A stretch of DNA of 64,000 nucleotides from NCBI GenBank assembly GCA_000729835.1, contig JFHB01000033.1:62001-126000 (forward strand), given 5' to 3'. This document shows, piece by piece, positions 25,175 to 35,467 of the stretch (positions within the stretch are counted from its first letter, which is position 1; each line of letters opens with the position of its first letter). Under the pieces are notes generated by a model. That model did not search any database and had not been told where the DNA came from. It saw only the letters and a list, made by a program, of their open reading frames with translations. The DNA comes from Atkinsonella hypoxylon. Lineage: Eukaryota; Ascomycota; Sordariomycetes; Hypocreales; Clavicipitaceae. The position numbers and the translations under genes were made by a program.

Positions 25175-26867
25175 ATGCGCCGTCTCAAACTTGCTTTGCT
25201 TGCCAGCTTGCCACTGACCGCGGCGCGGTCCCCAAGCTTTAGCATTCACGATGACCTGCTTGCCTTTCCCCAGGTATGTCAACGATTGTGCCGCCACTCG
25301 CAACATGGAACTCAACGCCTAACATTAACCCCCCTTGCCTCCCGCCCCGCAGTTTGAGGTTGTCTTTGCGCATCATCGAGTATCCGAGAAGGAGGCACAG
25401 GCGCTGCTAGAGCGTAGTACCCAACATCCGACATACTCGGCTCACTTCTCGGAAGCTACGGCGAATAACGCTCAGGAGACCTCCGATGCGGCCGCTGCCA
25501 CAGCTTCGAGCACTGTAGGGACAGATGATATTGCAGGATACACTTACGAAATTCTCAACATGTCACCGCACCGGTATCTCTGCTCAATACCCGTGATAAA
25601 TCCACCCGGCCCTGTCAATGAAACTGAGAATGCACTGGCCAAGGCCGAAGAGGAGCGAGAACACTACAGAGCCGCGGTAAGGGGTTGGGAGCTCATAAAC
25701 AACTTCGAGGACAAATGCTTGTACTACATCTCTGGTTGGTGGAGCTACAGCTTTTGCAAAAACCGCGAAATCGTGCAATACCATGCAATCTCTGTTACAG
25801 GCAATGGGCAGATTCCCAAACGAGATCCACAAGGTCAGGAATACATATTGGGTCAGATACCCTCGCTTCCCGCGACAACAGGAGACCGAAACACGAGGCA
25901 GAAGCGTGGTCATAACGACTCCTTACGACCACCTGCCGAGCTCCAGGTCAAAGGAGACCAGCGGTATCTCGTTCAACGGCTGGAGGGTGGCACTATATGT
26001 GACTTGACCGGCAAGGAGCGCACCGTCGAGGTCCAGTATCAATGCGTGCCAGGCCTCCGGACCGACAAGATTGGTTGGGTTAAGGAGGTGGTTACCTGCT
26101 CGTACGTTATGATGATCAACACACCTCGCTTGTGCAAAGACGTTGCCTTCCAGCCTCATATCGAAAAGGCCGCGAATCCTATCAGCTGTCAACTCATCTT
26201 GAATGTTATCGATTCCTCTCAACCTCTTCTGGAGCAACCTGCTTCCCTTGCACACCAGCAAGCGAACAACGCCAAAGAGCACGCCACAGAGGAGGGAAGT
26301 GACCGGGAAGCAAACACCAATGAAAATGGAAACTCTCAAGTCACCGTAGGAGGTGTTGTCGTAGGCGGCAAGCGAGTTCTCTCTACAGGCGGTGAAAATG
26401 GCAACCCAGTTAAACTCCAGCAACTGGCCAACCTGTTTGTCCCGCAACCGAAAATCCTAGAGGTTATAGCCGAAGCTGCTAGCAAGGCCGATGGTGGCGA
26501 AATCAAGGAACTGACAGCCGAGGAACTCGAAAGCCTGGAAATTGATCCCAAAGCAGTGGAGGAAATGCAGGAAAAGCTAAAGAAGCTTGCCGGCGATTCC
26601 GGCTGGAAGATGGAAGTGTATCAAATGCATGAAGATGACGAGAAGGAGCTTTTAGGCTACGTTAATGAACCACCGTCCAACGCAGATGCGGCAAAAGGAA
26701 CACCTGGGGAGGCTAGTCGAGACGAAAAAGAAGCCGAGAGCGACGAGCAGACAAAGAAGAGGAAGGGGTTAGCATCCAAGAAGAGAAAAGGGGCGAATTC
26801 AGAAGAAAGGGAGAATAAGGAGCAAGGCGGAAGTGAGGAGGAGTTTTATAACCGTGATGAGTTGTAG
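25175..26867 (+). CDS. yos9: ER lectin OS-9/Yos9, ERAD substrate receptor
   Basis: OS-9/Yos9 binds trimmed mannose glycans of misfolded proteins in the ER lumen and hands them to the Hrd1 ubiquitin ligase. Exon 1 (25175-25273) encodes a signal peptide (RRLKLALLASLPLTAARS). Intron 25274-25352 (GTATGT...GCAG) is in phase 0, and exon 2 is 25353-26867, giving 537 residues. The N-terminal domain has YEILNMSPHRYLCSIP. The MRH lectin domain runs from about residue 145 (CLYYISGWWSYSFCKN) to about 285 (EGGTICDLTGKERTVEVQY, then CSYVMMINTPRLC); the QYHAI, VQY and CSY spacing fits the sugar-binding fold. The C-terminal third is Glu/Lys-rich. The last four residues are RDEL, an ER-retrieval signal of the HDEL/KDEL type. 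Confidence 0.92.
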
Positions 26868-29800
26868 TTCATGTTACCATGTTGCATCCGGCGCTCTAGA
26901 CTATGTGCTGATATTGTTATTGGACAGTGATTGATTTCGTAGGGTGCTCGAGCGTTGTGTCTTACACTCAGCATGTTGTGAGCCACTTTAGCTGTCAAAT
27001 GAGCTGAACGCTGGCGGTTGGTTAGAATCGTGCACTCCCGCTCGAACCAGGCATTGCAATTCTAGATGAAATTGAGAAATGGCCCGGCATACAAGGAGCT
27101 GAGTGCATCTCGGATCGTTCTCCGATGCACGCATGACATAACCAGCTTGATGTGCTCGTGGGGCCGTCATGATTGTACAAATAACGTTGCAATGCAAGGT
27201 TGGAAGCTGTCGCATTCGCATTCGCATTCATAACACGACATTACTGTTGACGACTGCTATGCTCATACTTTCCACTCATTAGGACATAAACCTGGTGTAA
27301 CCTCCTACTTCCTCTTCCCGCTGAATTTCTCTGGTCCGAGTTACCTTTCTTTATTGTTTTTTCCAAATCTCGTACTGCGACCTGTTTTCCAACAATAGTG
27401 CTACAAGCCGACCAATGATACAAATGCGAAGATTTGAACGAATTGAAAAAAAAAAAAAAAAAGAGATAGAGAGAATCTAACCGACCGACTGATTAGTTTC
27501 TGACTACAGTACAATATCTTGTTAACACAGCGGATCTCGATTGTAAATTAGACAAACACTGCAAATCTGCAGCGACTAAAGTCAGCCGGGTCAGTAAACA
27601 GGTTATTAATAATGTAACCATCAATCGATGGGGCAGTCGATCCCTTAGTCAGTCAGAGAATTATATAAATTGCCAACATGGACAGATTCGCTTAGGTCAG
27701 TGGCCAGCTGGTCGCGCAGCTTACGGCGCTATCGTCGGCAAATAGCTTGCGACAGAATTTGCAAAGCTTGATCGGAGGGTGAAAGAAAAGCCCATCGAAA
27801 TGCAGCGGGAAGAGGAGGTCAAGGTGTCAAGGTTTACAGGATAAGAGGCCTAGCGTTTTCGGAGAAAACCTAGAAGTCACCAACAGCAGCCAGGCCTAGT
27901 CTCTCTATCCGTCTCTAGGCTTGGCAAGACCACGCGTCGAATATTCACTTAGTGTTTGCCGTTTACGCTACAACATGTGATCGTTACGGACTTGTGCCTG
28001 GTAATCTTTTTCCCCAATTGGTTCCGTTATACGGCCCAAAGAACATGAGGGCCTTCTACGTAAGGACGTGCGAGCAGAATAGCAACGCACCTTGATCTAG
28101 GCTACAATACGGCGTCCTGAAATCGTGAAGTCTATCTCCCGCGCCAGGGTCGCGACCGATACGCACATTGAGCGATAAGTTCACTCGAGGTTATGAGCTC
28201 TAGGTACAGGCTAGGCTGTTGGCTGTAACCGTCCTTGTGATCGCTGCCGTTTAATGAGATGTCTTAACATCTAGGACAATATTACTATGTACTCTTCCTA
28301 GTAAAACTATAACAATACTTGCTGCTGCATGTTCAGGTTTCCATCCAAAACACTTCGCGGATGCCCAACCACTGCTACGAGCAAATAAAGCATAATTGAT
28401 TTAAAAAATTGATTACAACTAGTACGGTCCCTAGCCATAGCAACTCTTCTTATCTAAGACGGTTTGTTCTATCAAGGTCCTTATGAATCGAAGCCTCGAA
28501 GCATTAGAGCGTGCAAGCAAACGGATCGAAAGGACCAGCCATTTTCATTTCACTCTAGGCTTACGGAATAGTTGCTGCATATTCGAAAATTCGTCGCTGC
28601 ATGTGTACGTATCCGCCTTGGGGTGGGGACCTTGCTCCCCGCTGACCACTAGTGGTATACGATGTGATTGATTGGCTGTTAGGGGGTGGAGTACTGCGGA
28701 GGTAGTGTGCATGATACCAATACAACCCTCCGCGACTGGCTGGAGCTTGCTTCATTTTTCTTTTTCTCTCCTTTCTTTTGGCCATCTTCAGGGGGGGGGG
28801 GGGGTCCTTGGCGTCGTTCTTTTTCAGACGAAGCCAATCAGCGTGACTGACTGCGCGGAGAATTCTTCTTCTTACTCTCTTTTGCGATTAAGCTTTCGAG
28901 GGGTGGCCCTTGGTTCAGCATAGGGGAACGAGCTGGACGGTCAATGGGCTGGGAGGAGCGCCGTATTAAGATGGATGGGTTCATCGGAGGCACAAGGGAA
29001 ATCGGCAGGTGGGGTTGTTTGTGATGTTTCAAGCGAGCATGGATTTGGCTTCCATCGCGGCCTTAAGCCACACGAGGCGTTTGAGCCATCGAACTCCTGC
29101 CTACGAACCAAGCACTCTCGTCCACACCATCCATCCCCGTCCATTTCCATTTCCATTTCCATTTCCATCCATCTCCATTCATCATCCCCTGACTGACTCC
29201 ATCCAAGCCAGCCAAACGCGTTGGCGCTTTGCCACCTAGTCCTGCCGGCGCGCCCGACGCCACTCCATAATACTTCAGCTCTCATCTCACCGATCGTTTG
29301 CTTCCAGTCCTCCATCTCTGCTGCACTCAATAATACTTTTTACTAACCCCCCCTTGCTTGGTTGGGTGCAGATTGTCTGTCGTCTGTGCATTCCAGCCAG
29401 TACTTTGTGTGTTTGATTTTCATTGTTCCACGCTCAACCAACAGCCGGCCAACGAGCATCACAACCTGCGGCTCGTCACCCATCCTGGGCCATCCAGATG
29501 CATCCAATCTTCCTCGCCTAATCTGTCCACCGTCATTTGTTGTCTGCGGTCGCTCTCCTACCGTTCGACGAGAACCTGGCTATGGTGTTTCTATTCCCAC
29601 TAGTCGCCGGCTTCTATCCCAGCTCAACTGGTCGAGTATAAGACGAGTTATCGACCCCAGGAAGCTGATGTTGGTGGTGACACAAGGGTTTATCACACGC
29701 ATCGCATTGCGTTTGATCTGCTCTTCCTTGCGTGCCCTCGTTCTCTGTAGCCTCGTACCGCATTGTATGCAGGCTCCTGTCAATCAGATTGGGTTATCCT

Positions 29801-30341
29801 GAGTAGACTTGCAAATGCGAACCGCGCATCGATTCCCCACGCGACAAACTGCATACGCCCCTTTCGTTACACGAGCTTCAAGCACAGCCCCCTGCTCGAC
29901 AGTCCGCGCTCGGTTTTTCGAACATGTACCACTAGATACGCGCTGCTGAGTGGACAAGCGGGCTATCCGACGTTGTGTGAAAAATCACTGTTGCTGGCTG
30001 TCAACAGAAATTCGCTTCTATTAGGCATGTTTTGCACGCCGACTGTAGCCGTCCCTGCCACTACATCTGATACTCTAGCATCTCGTTGCCGAAAACCCAC
30101 TTGTTCCAATTTACGAGCCTTGGACGGAGTATTCGGTCCTCACTTTACACCGACCTGTCACGCAGTCGTCATTTCGCTTGTTTCATGTCCTCCCTCTACT
30201 CCATTGACAGAAATCCACCGAAACTGAACCAGTCTCAGAACCCTTGCCGACTTGGAAAGCGGGCCATTTGAACCGTATCTGCATGCGAAATCGATTACTT
30301 TTCTCTTGGATTCTATTTCTTCACCTAATCACACCTCAGCT
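26868..30341. other. Long intergenic
   Basis: About 3.5 kb with no supported gene. It includes an A run at 27446-27462, a G run at 28791-28803, and a TTTCCA repeat at 29141-29168. 27900-28480 is AT-rich and stop-rich. The last kilobase is CT-rich, as expected for a promoter and leader of the downstream gene. Several overlapping open frames at 29358-30340 show no family motif and are probably leader sequence. Confidence 0.5.
29141..29168. repeat. (TTTCCA)n microsatellite
   Basis: Four to five consecutive copies of a six-base CCATTT unit in the leader region of the coiled-coil gene. Confidence 0.8.
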
Positions 30342-33113
30342 ATGGATGGAGCTCAATTGCAAGCTCGTCCACGACAATATCCTCGCGCGTCATCGCGGTC
30401 GTCGAGTCACACCAGCGCTTCCCGAAAGACCTCTGCTAGCGCGAACAGCTCATCTACACAAATTACTGCATCACCGCAACTTTCCCAATCTCACTCAACG
30501 CATCGATATCATCTCAATCAGTGCTCTACTGGCTCACCTCGACCGATGTCGCGACCTACACCTCCGCTTTCCAGACAGGAGAGCGTTGAGTCCACTCGAC
30601 AGCCAGTTTCGTCCTTTTTGCAAGAAAAATTACAGAAGGAGCGAAAAACGGAGATCGAGAAGTTCATCCAATCGCAATCGTCGTTGCCACGTTCCAGCTC
30701 AGACATGAATGCGTCTATTGATCTAGGCAGAGCTCCAACTTCGCCGCTCAAGGTCTCGGCATCTGAGATCAGTCGTCCCTCATCTAGCGCTGGTATTGAA
30801 CATGGCAAGAAAAAAGGACATGGCGTAAAGGAAATGGAACAGGTGATATCGACTCTCCATAAGCAAAATTTTGATCTCAAGCTTGAACTCTATCATAGGC
30901 GTGAGAGACAAGGCACACTTGAAGAACGACTCGTCGCTTTAGAAAGTGATAAAGCTCGGATGGAAGAAGTGAACGATAAGCTCTTAATCGAGTTGGAGAA
31001 GCGAGACAGGGCGGTAGAGGAAGCTGTTGCAATGATCATCAATTTGGAATCGAAGGTCGATCAGCTGTTTCGGGAGAGAACGATGGTTCAACAGGTCGAT
31101 AATGAGCCTTTCTTTTGTCCACAGGATTACGACATGAGTTACAAAACCCCAGTACCACATGGTCTGGGCCCGGACATCGAAAAAATGGAGGATGATGCTA
31201 AGATTGTGAATCGCATGCCGAGTTTCTTGTCCGATCGCAGTGAGACCACCGAAAACCTTCGAAACGTGTATTTGAATAGTAAGGTTAGTGCTTTGAGTCT
31301 ATCTCGCGTAGCGGAAGCCTCGCCTGAAGGGGACAACATGCGAGACTTGGGAAGTCCCACGTTGAGTGTTCTCAGCGAGAGCTCCTTCGTCAGCGTGTAC
31401 GGGCGGAAGGAAAAGGGCAGCAATATGGACCAAATTTTCACGGACGTAGATGAAACGCTGGTCCTTGATGGCAACGATTCATCCTTGGTCAAAAGCACAA
31501 CGCCAACGCCGGTACCGCGTGGAAAGCCTCGCTCGGCGTCTTCCAGCAGGACTGGAAGATCTCGAGCCAGCTCTACAGGGCAATTTCAGTCAATCACAGA
31601 TGTCATTGGCGTATCCCCGTTGCAGCGGCTAGAACGCCACGACGTGTCGTACGTGAGCCGGAGGGAACCCGGGCAACATCAAGACCAACTTAGAGATGCA
31701 GCAAAGACTCATTCTGTTTCGCCGGGTCAACCGACGGGGTCAGGGGATCCCAGACGAGTCAAGCATGATACTTTGAGAAAAGTACTTACTGACGGCCCAG
31801 GAGGTGTTCGACTTCGCGATCATGGGCTGCCACCTACGCCTGACACCATTTCGAGTTCGACCTTGCAACGCCTGCAGGACTCAAACGACACTCTTCTGCA
31901 TGGACAAGACCTAAATGAGAGCAATAACGGCGTCTCCCTGAACCCGTCTAGTCAAGGCGGAAACCCACAAAATAATGGAATAGGTGCGGTTTCAAAAGAT
32001 GCCCAGGCAGAAATACCAAGTTGGACGTCGCCTAGTATATCGACAATCGATTCCTTATTTGACCACCGTGCTCCATTGATCAACCGTCCACGCTCGGTGG
32101 ATGAATCCACTGCATCACATAGAAGAGGTCAAAGCTGGGAAAGTGACAATGACGATGATTCCGACGCCCATTCGCTCGAGTCTAGCCTCGACATCTGGAT
32201 GCGGGAAAGTGCGCAGCCGTCGAGGAATCAAGCCCGTGGTTCTCCAGACCTCTTCAGTTTTCCCTCTTCAGGGCCTATAGGAAGCTGGGCGCCGGAAGTC
32301 ATGTATGGCCAGCACAGCATTTCTGTAGGGAAGACTAAGCCTCCTCCCGGGTTGGACTATATGCGAGACCTGTTTTCTCTTCGCCAAGGTCTATTTGCAA
32401 ATACCGCCCCGCCCCCGCCGAACCGACGGTCCAGCTTGCACGCGAGAACAAGATCATCAGATGTGACATCACAGACTACAGCTCCAAAGAGTGGTGACGA
32501 AGGATCATCCTTGGAAAAAAGTCGGAGTTACCAGAGCAGACAAAACAGCGTGGACCTCGGCAGGAGGGATGGTTTGCGAACACCAGTCCAGCGAGATCAG
32601 TTCGTGGCTCCACCTCAGCCTCACAGCGATCAGAAGCAGAAAACGTACCCGCCACTCTCTGGCCAGCAGCATGGAGCCAGGGCTGGCTTGAACAGGCTCT
32701 TCCGACGGTCTACCAGCAGCACGCCGGCAGCACCAGTCTCGGATACCCAAACAGAAGCAGCCAGTCCCGAAACAGCTAAGAACTATGCTGCAATGGGCAA
32801 CCCACCGTGGCCGAGACGAGGCTCAGCCGTGGAAGGCGACAGGTCTGGAGCTACGCCACCGCCCATCTTGTTCAACGCCAGGCAGATGCGAAGGAATACC
32901 ATGGGAGCAGAGGGTGAACCGGAACGACCGTCTACACAAGACCTCCACAGAAGCAAGACGCCCCAGCCAGCCATTGCAGCAGCGGCAGTAGCAGCAACTC
33001 AGAAAGAAACTGCCAATATGGAAAACGGCCCTACGCCTCCTGGACCCGGAGCGCGACGAAAGTGGCTCCCTGGTTTCTCACGGACTGGCGGCTCAAAGAG
33101 TAGGAATGGATAG
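30342..33113 (+). CDS. Coiled-coil protein with centrosomin N-terminal motif
   Basis: A 923-residue protein counted from the ATG at 30342; an in-frame ATG 90 bases upstream (30252) gives a non-conserved extension. Residues about 155-250 form a coiled coil starting with KGHGVKEMEQVISTLHKQNF and DLKLELYHRRERQ, which matches centrosomin motif 1 (Cnn_1N/CM1). In the family this motif recruits gamma-tubulin complexes to microtubule-organising centres; fission yeast Mto1 and Aspergillus ApsB are motif-bearing relatives. Everything else is low-complexity and Ser/Pro-rich, probably disordered and phosphorylated. The C-terminus is basic (RRKWLPGFSRTGG). No intron is needed. A role at septal or spindle-pole microtubule-organising centres is inference from the motif. 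Confidence 0.85.
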   Translation: MDGAQLQARPRQYPRASSRSSSHTSASRKTSASANSSSTQITASPQLSQSHSTHRYHLNQCSTGSPRPMSRPTPPLSRQESVESTRQPVSSFLQEKLQKERKTEIEKFIQSQSSLPRSSSDMNASIDLGRAPTSPLKVSASEISRPSSSAGIEHGKKKGHGVKEMEQVISTLHKQNFDLKLELYHRRERQGTLEERLVALESDKARMEEVNDKLLIELEKRDRAVEEAVAMIINLESKVDQLFRERTMVQQVDNEPFFCPQDYDMSYKTPVPHGLGPDIEKMEDDAKIVNRMPSFLSDRSETTENLRNVYLNSKVSALSLSRVAEASPEGDNMRDLGSPTLSVLSESSFVSVYGRKEKGSNMDQIFTDVDETLVLDGNDSSLVKSTTPTPVPRGKPRSASSSRTGRSRASSTGQFQSITDVIGVSPLQRLERHDVSYVSRREPGQHQDQLRDAAKTHSVSPGQPTGSGDPRRVKHDTLRKVLTDGPGGVRLRDHGLPPTPDTISSSTLQRLQDSNDTLLHGQDLNESNNGVSLNPSSQGGNPQNNGIGAVSKDAQAEIPSWTSPSISTIDSLFDHRAPLINRPRSVDESTASHRRGQSWESDNDDDSDAHSLESSLDIWMRESAQPSRNQARGSPDLFSFPSSGPIGSWAPEVMYGQHSISVGKTKPPPGLDYMRDLFSLRQGLFANTAPPPPNRRSSLHARTRSSDVTSQTTAPKSGDEGSSLEKSRSYQSRQNSVDLGRRDGLRTPVQRDQFVAPPQPHSDQKQKTYPPLSGQQHGARAGLNRLFRRSTSSTPAAPVSDTQTEAASPETAKNYAAMGNPPWPRRGSAVEGDRSGATPPPILFNARQMRRNTMGAEGEPERPSTQDLHRSKTPQPAIAAAAVAATQKETANMENGPTPPGPGARRKWLPGFSRTGGSKSRNG

Positions 33114-33583
33114 AGGCTGTGTTCTGCCCTGGGTCAAAGAGCGGAGCGGTAATAGCAAATTTTTTTTTTTTTTTTTTTCCCATGTGAACCAACTACGTAC
33201 TCTGTAGAGGCTTGTATCGTACTGTTAGAAAATAAGCACATTGCATGGAGGAATTCTGTCAGTAGCAAATTGCCAAGCTCAGCCACGGCGTGTGTGGGTT
33301 ATTTCATCGTTCTAGTAGCAAACGCGTATTGTGTTTTCTTTTCCGTCTCGACTCGTATCGCGGCATTCTAGCAGAATGGATGCACGATGGTCAATATATA
33401 TCATACTCCAGCTAATTCGTTCGTTCTACGTGAACCCCGTATACTGAAACGGCCTTGGAGAAGGAACGGACCGCTTTCCAAATCTAAACGCTTACTGTTA
33501 TTCATATCTACACTAAATCAACATATATTCTAAAGAATAGCACTTGGCGCTCAAGTCTCAATGGTGGCATGTGATTATCACGA
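33114..33583. other. Convergent 3' ends
   Basis: Lies between the coiled-coil gene (+) and the PLC-like gene (-). A run of 18 T at 33161-33178 is the only distinct feature. Nothing else is seen. Confidence 0.5.
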
Positions 33584-35467
33584 CTATTCCATTGTCGGGT
33601 TGGGAGTATCTTTGCGCATGACGGTTCCGTTCAAAAATGTAGTTCCCTTCTTCAGAACCTCTACACGACCAGGGTGCAGCGTCGCGGGTGGATTGTCGAG
33701 CACGGTGCCATTCGCAAAGATGATTCCGTTCCAGGGGGATGACAACCACCTACTTGCCCGCGCCTTCACGGCCATGCCGCCAGCGTTGGCGCTACCCAGC
33801 AATGGAGACCGCCGTGAACTGACGTCACAGTTTTCGCTGATCATGTACAGGTTCATTCCGATTGCAAGAGTGTACATCTCGGCACTGAGCTGGTCCCAGT
33901 TCCACTGGCCCTTGACGACCACGCCGATAAAGTCGATCAACACGGCCGTCGGCCAGCTCTCAGGGCTCATGCTGTTGAGACCCATCCAGTACAAGGAAGG
34001 GTTTGTCGGAAGGATGCCAATGTTCTCAACTGACAGGGCGGTCGTGATTACCGGGTCCGCACTGACAAGCCACTGGCTGATGAGAAACCGGTCGTTTTGG
34101 AAGTTGTCGCTTCGACCAACCGTCTTCCAATCTGCCACTTGATCATTGGCCATCTTCTCTGTGTCGGGCAAGTTGGACCAGTTGTCCCAGACGTCCATTC
34201 TGGAACTCTGGTAGATCCCGTCGGCAACTGAATCTTGCGGCACATCAGCGCTGAGATTGCCTTCCAGGAGGAACAAGACGCACCCCTCGCCGCCATTCTG
34301 ATCCATGAAATAAGACGCCTTCTGTTTGTTGAACTTGTATCTGGGGTCCAGATTGCCACAGCGATTGTTGACGCCTCTCAGTTTACCGAAGAAGGCGTCG
34401 ACAATCTCGTTGTTCCAGTAAATCGGCCCATTGGCGGGAATCTCGAGCATGCCAATCAGATACCGAATTCTGAAGAAGATGATTTCGCCGGGGTTTTCGG
34501 TCGTGAACTGATTCACCTCCCTGACGACATCGTCAAGAGACTCGCCAGTATTTCCAATGACCACGTCGGCCTTTTCGTCGCTAACGTGCATGGTCCAGAA
34601 GCTGTAGTCGCTCTTGTTTCCCACTTTGTGGACGCTCCCGACTCGCAGGTCAAAGACTCGAGTGCCCGCGCGGAGTTGATCGTGTATGTTTATCCCCTGA
34701 GTCTGGGTGTTGGGCTCGGTGCCTATGGATACGATTCTATTGCTGATCTTGCTCATGCCGGAGTCATGCGTTGCAGGCATGAAGATATGCTGAACCTGTC
34801 GGTCCTTGATGACATCGTACATACCCTTCATCCAATTGCCCGGTCCGTGCCGAAGGGACGCAATGAGTCCGTATGAATCACTGCCCGTAATCGCCAGTGT
34901 CACTGCAGTCTCTTTTCCAGGGTCCAAATACTCCCGCTGCCCCAGGCCCATCCCCGTCAGGTCGAAGATGGTGCGCCGCTCATATTCGCTGGGAATGTTT
35001 GTTCGCGCCCTCACTTCAAACCGCTTGTCTGTGCCCTCGAGGGTATAGTAAGCCTCACCACCGTCGTCTTTGGGATTTTTCCCCAACTCCTTAGTGTACT
35101 CTGCTGTATTCTGACGCGCACGACCTTGCGGAATATCGTCCCAGTCAAAAGTGTCCATCTGATAAGAATGCGTGCGGCTCCGGTCCAGCACGAACCTGTG
35201 GGGAGTCAAGTTGACTATTGTGATGTACTGTTTTGCAGGAAAGCCGATTTGCTGGAGTGGGATCTGGACCCATGGCATGTAGCTTCCTATCTTGGGTACC
35301 TGGTTGCTGTATGTTCTGTCTTTTATTCTGCACACGTCCTGGGCACTGCGGCTGCAGTTCTTAAATTGCTTCAGAGACGGCGATGTGGAAGCAACAAGCT
35401 TGGTGAACAGGAGCAGAGAAAACAATTCCACCCACAGAGCCAGTGCGAAATGGCTTTGCCGTCTCAT
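33584..35467 (-). CDS. Secreted PI-PLC X-domain-like phosphodiesterase
   Basis: A 627-residue single-exon protein, starting at the ATG at 35467, which directly precedes a signal peptide (RRQSHFALALWVELFSLLLFTKLVAS); the open frame extends 29 codons further but without a signal. Residues from about 240 carry PLC-like TIM-barrel features: HIFMPATHDSGMSKI with a likely catalytic His, GTRVFDLRVG, and TMHVSD with a candidate second His. EIIFFRIRYLIGM follows. The family includes bacterial and fungal extracellular phosphatidylinositol-specific phospholipases and related proteins of unknown substrate. The N-terminal 200 residues (ITIVNLTPHRFVLDRSRTHSYQMDTFDW) look like a separate beta-rich domain found with this catalytic domain in fungi. 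The second His is less certain, so activity is not established. Confidence 0.83.
   Translation of the reverse strand: MRRQSHFALALWVELFSLLLFTKLVASTSPSLKQFKNCSRSAQDVCRIKDRTYSNQVPKIGSYMPWVQIPLQQIGFPAKQYITIVNLTPHRFVLDRSRTHSYQMDTFDWDDIPQGRARQNTAEYTKELGKNPKDDGGEAYYTLEGTDKRFEVRARTNIPSEYERRTIFDLTGMGLGQREYLDPGKETAVTLAITGSDSYGLIASLRHGPGNWMKGMYDVIKDRQVQHIFMPATHDSGMSKISNRIVSIGTEPNTQTQGINIHDQLRAGTRVFDLRVGSVHKVGNKSDYSFWTMHVSDEKADVVIGNTGESLDDVVREVNQFTTENPGEIIFFRIRYLIGMLEIPANGPIYWNNEIVDAFFGKLRGVNNRCGNLDPRYKFNKQKASYFMDQNGGEGCVLFLLEGNLSADVPQDSVADGIYQSSRMDVWDNWSNLPDTEKMANDQVADWKTVGRSDNFQNDRFLISQWLVSADPVITTALSVENIGILPTNPSLYWMGLNSMSPESWPTAVLIDFIGVVVKGQWNWDQLSAEMYTLAIGMNLYMISENCDVSSRRSPLLGSANAGGMAVKARASRWLSSPWNGIIFANGTVLDNPPATLHPGRVEVLKKGTTFLNGTVMRKDTPNPTME

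Noticed and set aside
29358..30340. Plus-strand frames upstream of the coiled-coil gene
   Set aside because: No motifs and several overlapping frames; CT-rich leader sequence is more likely.
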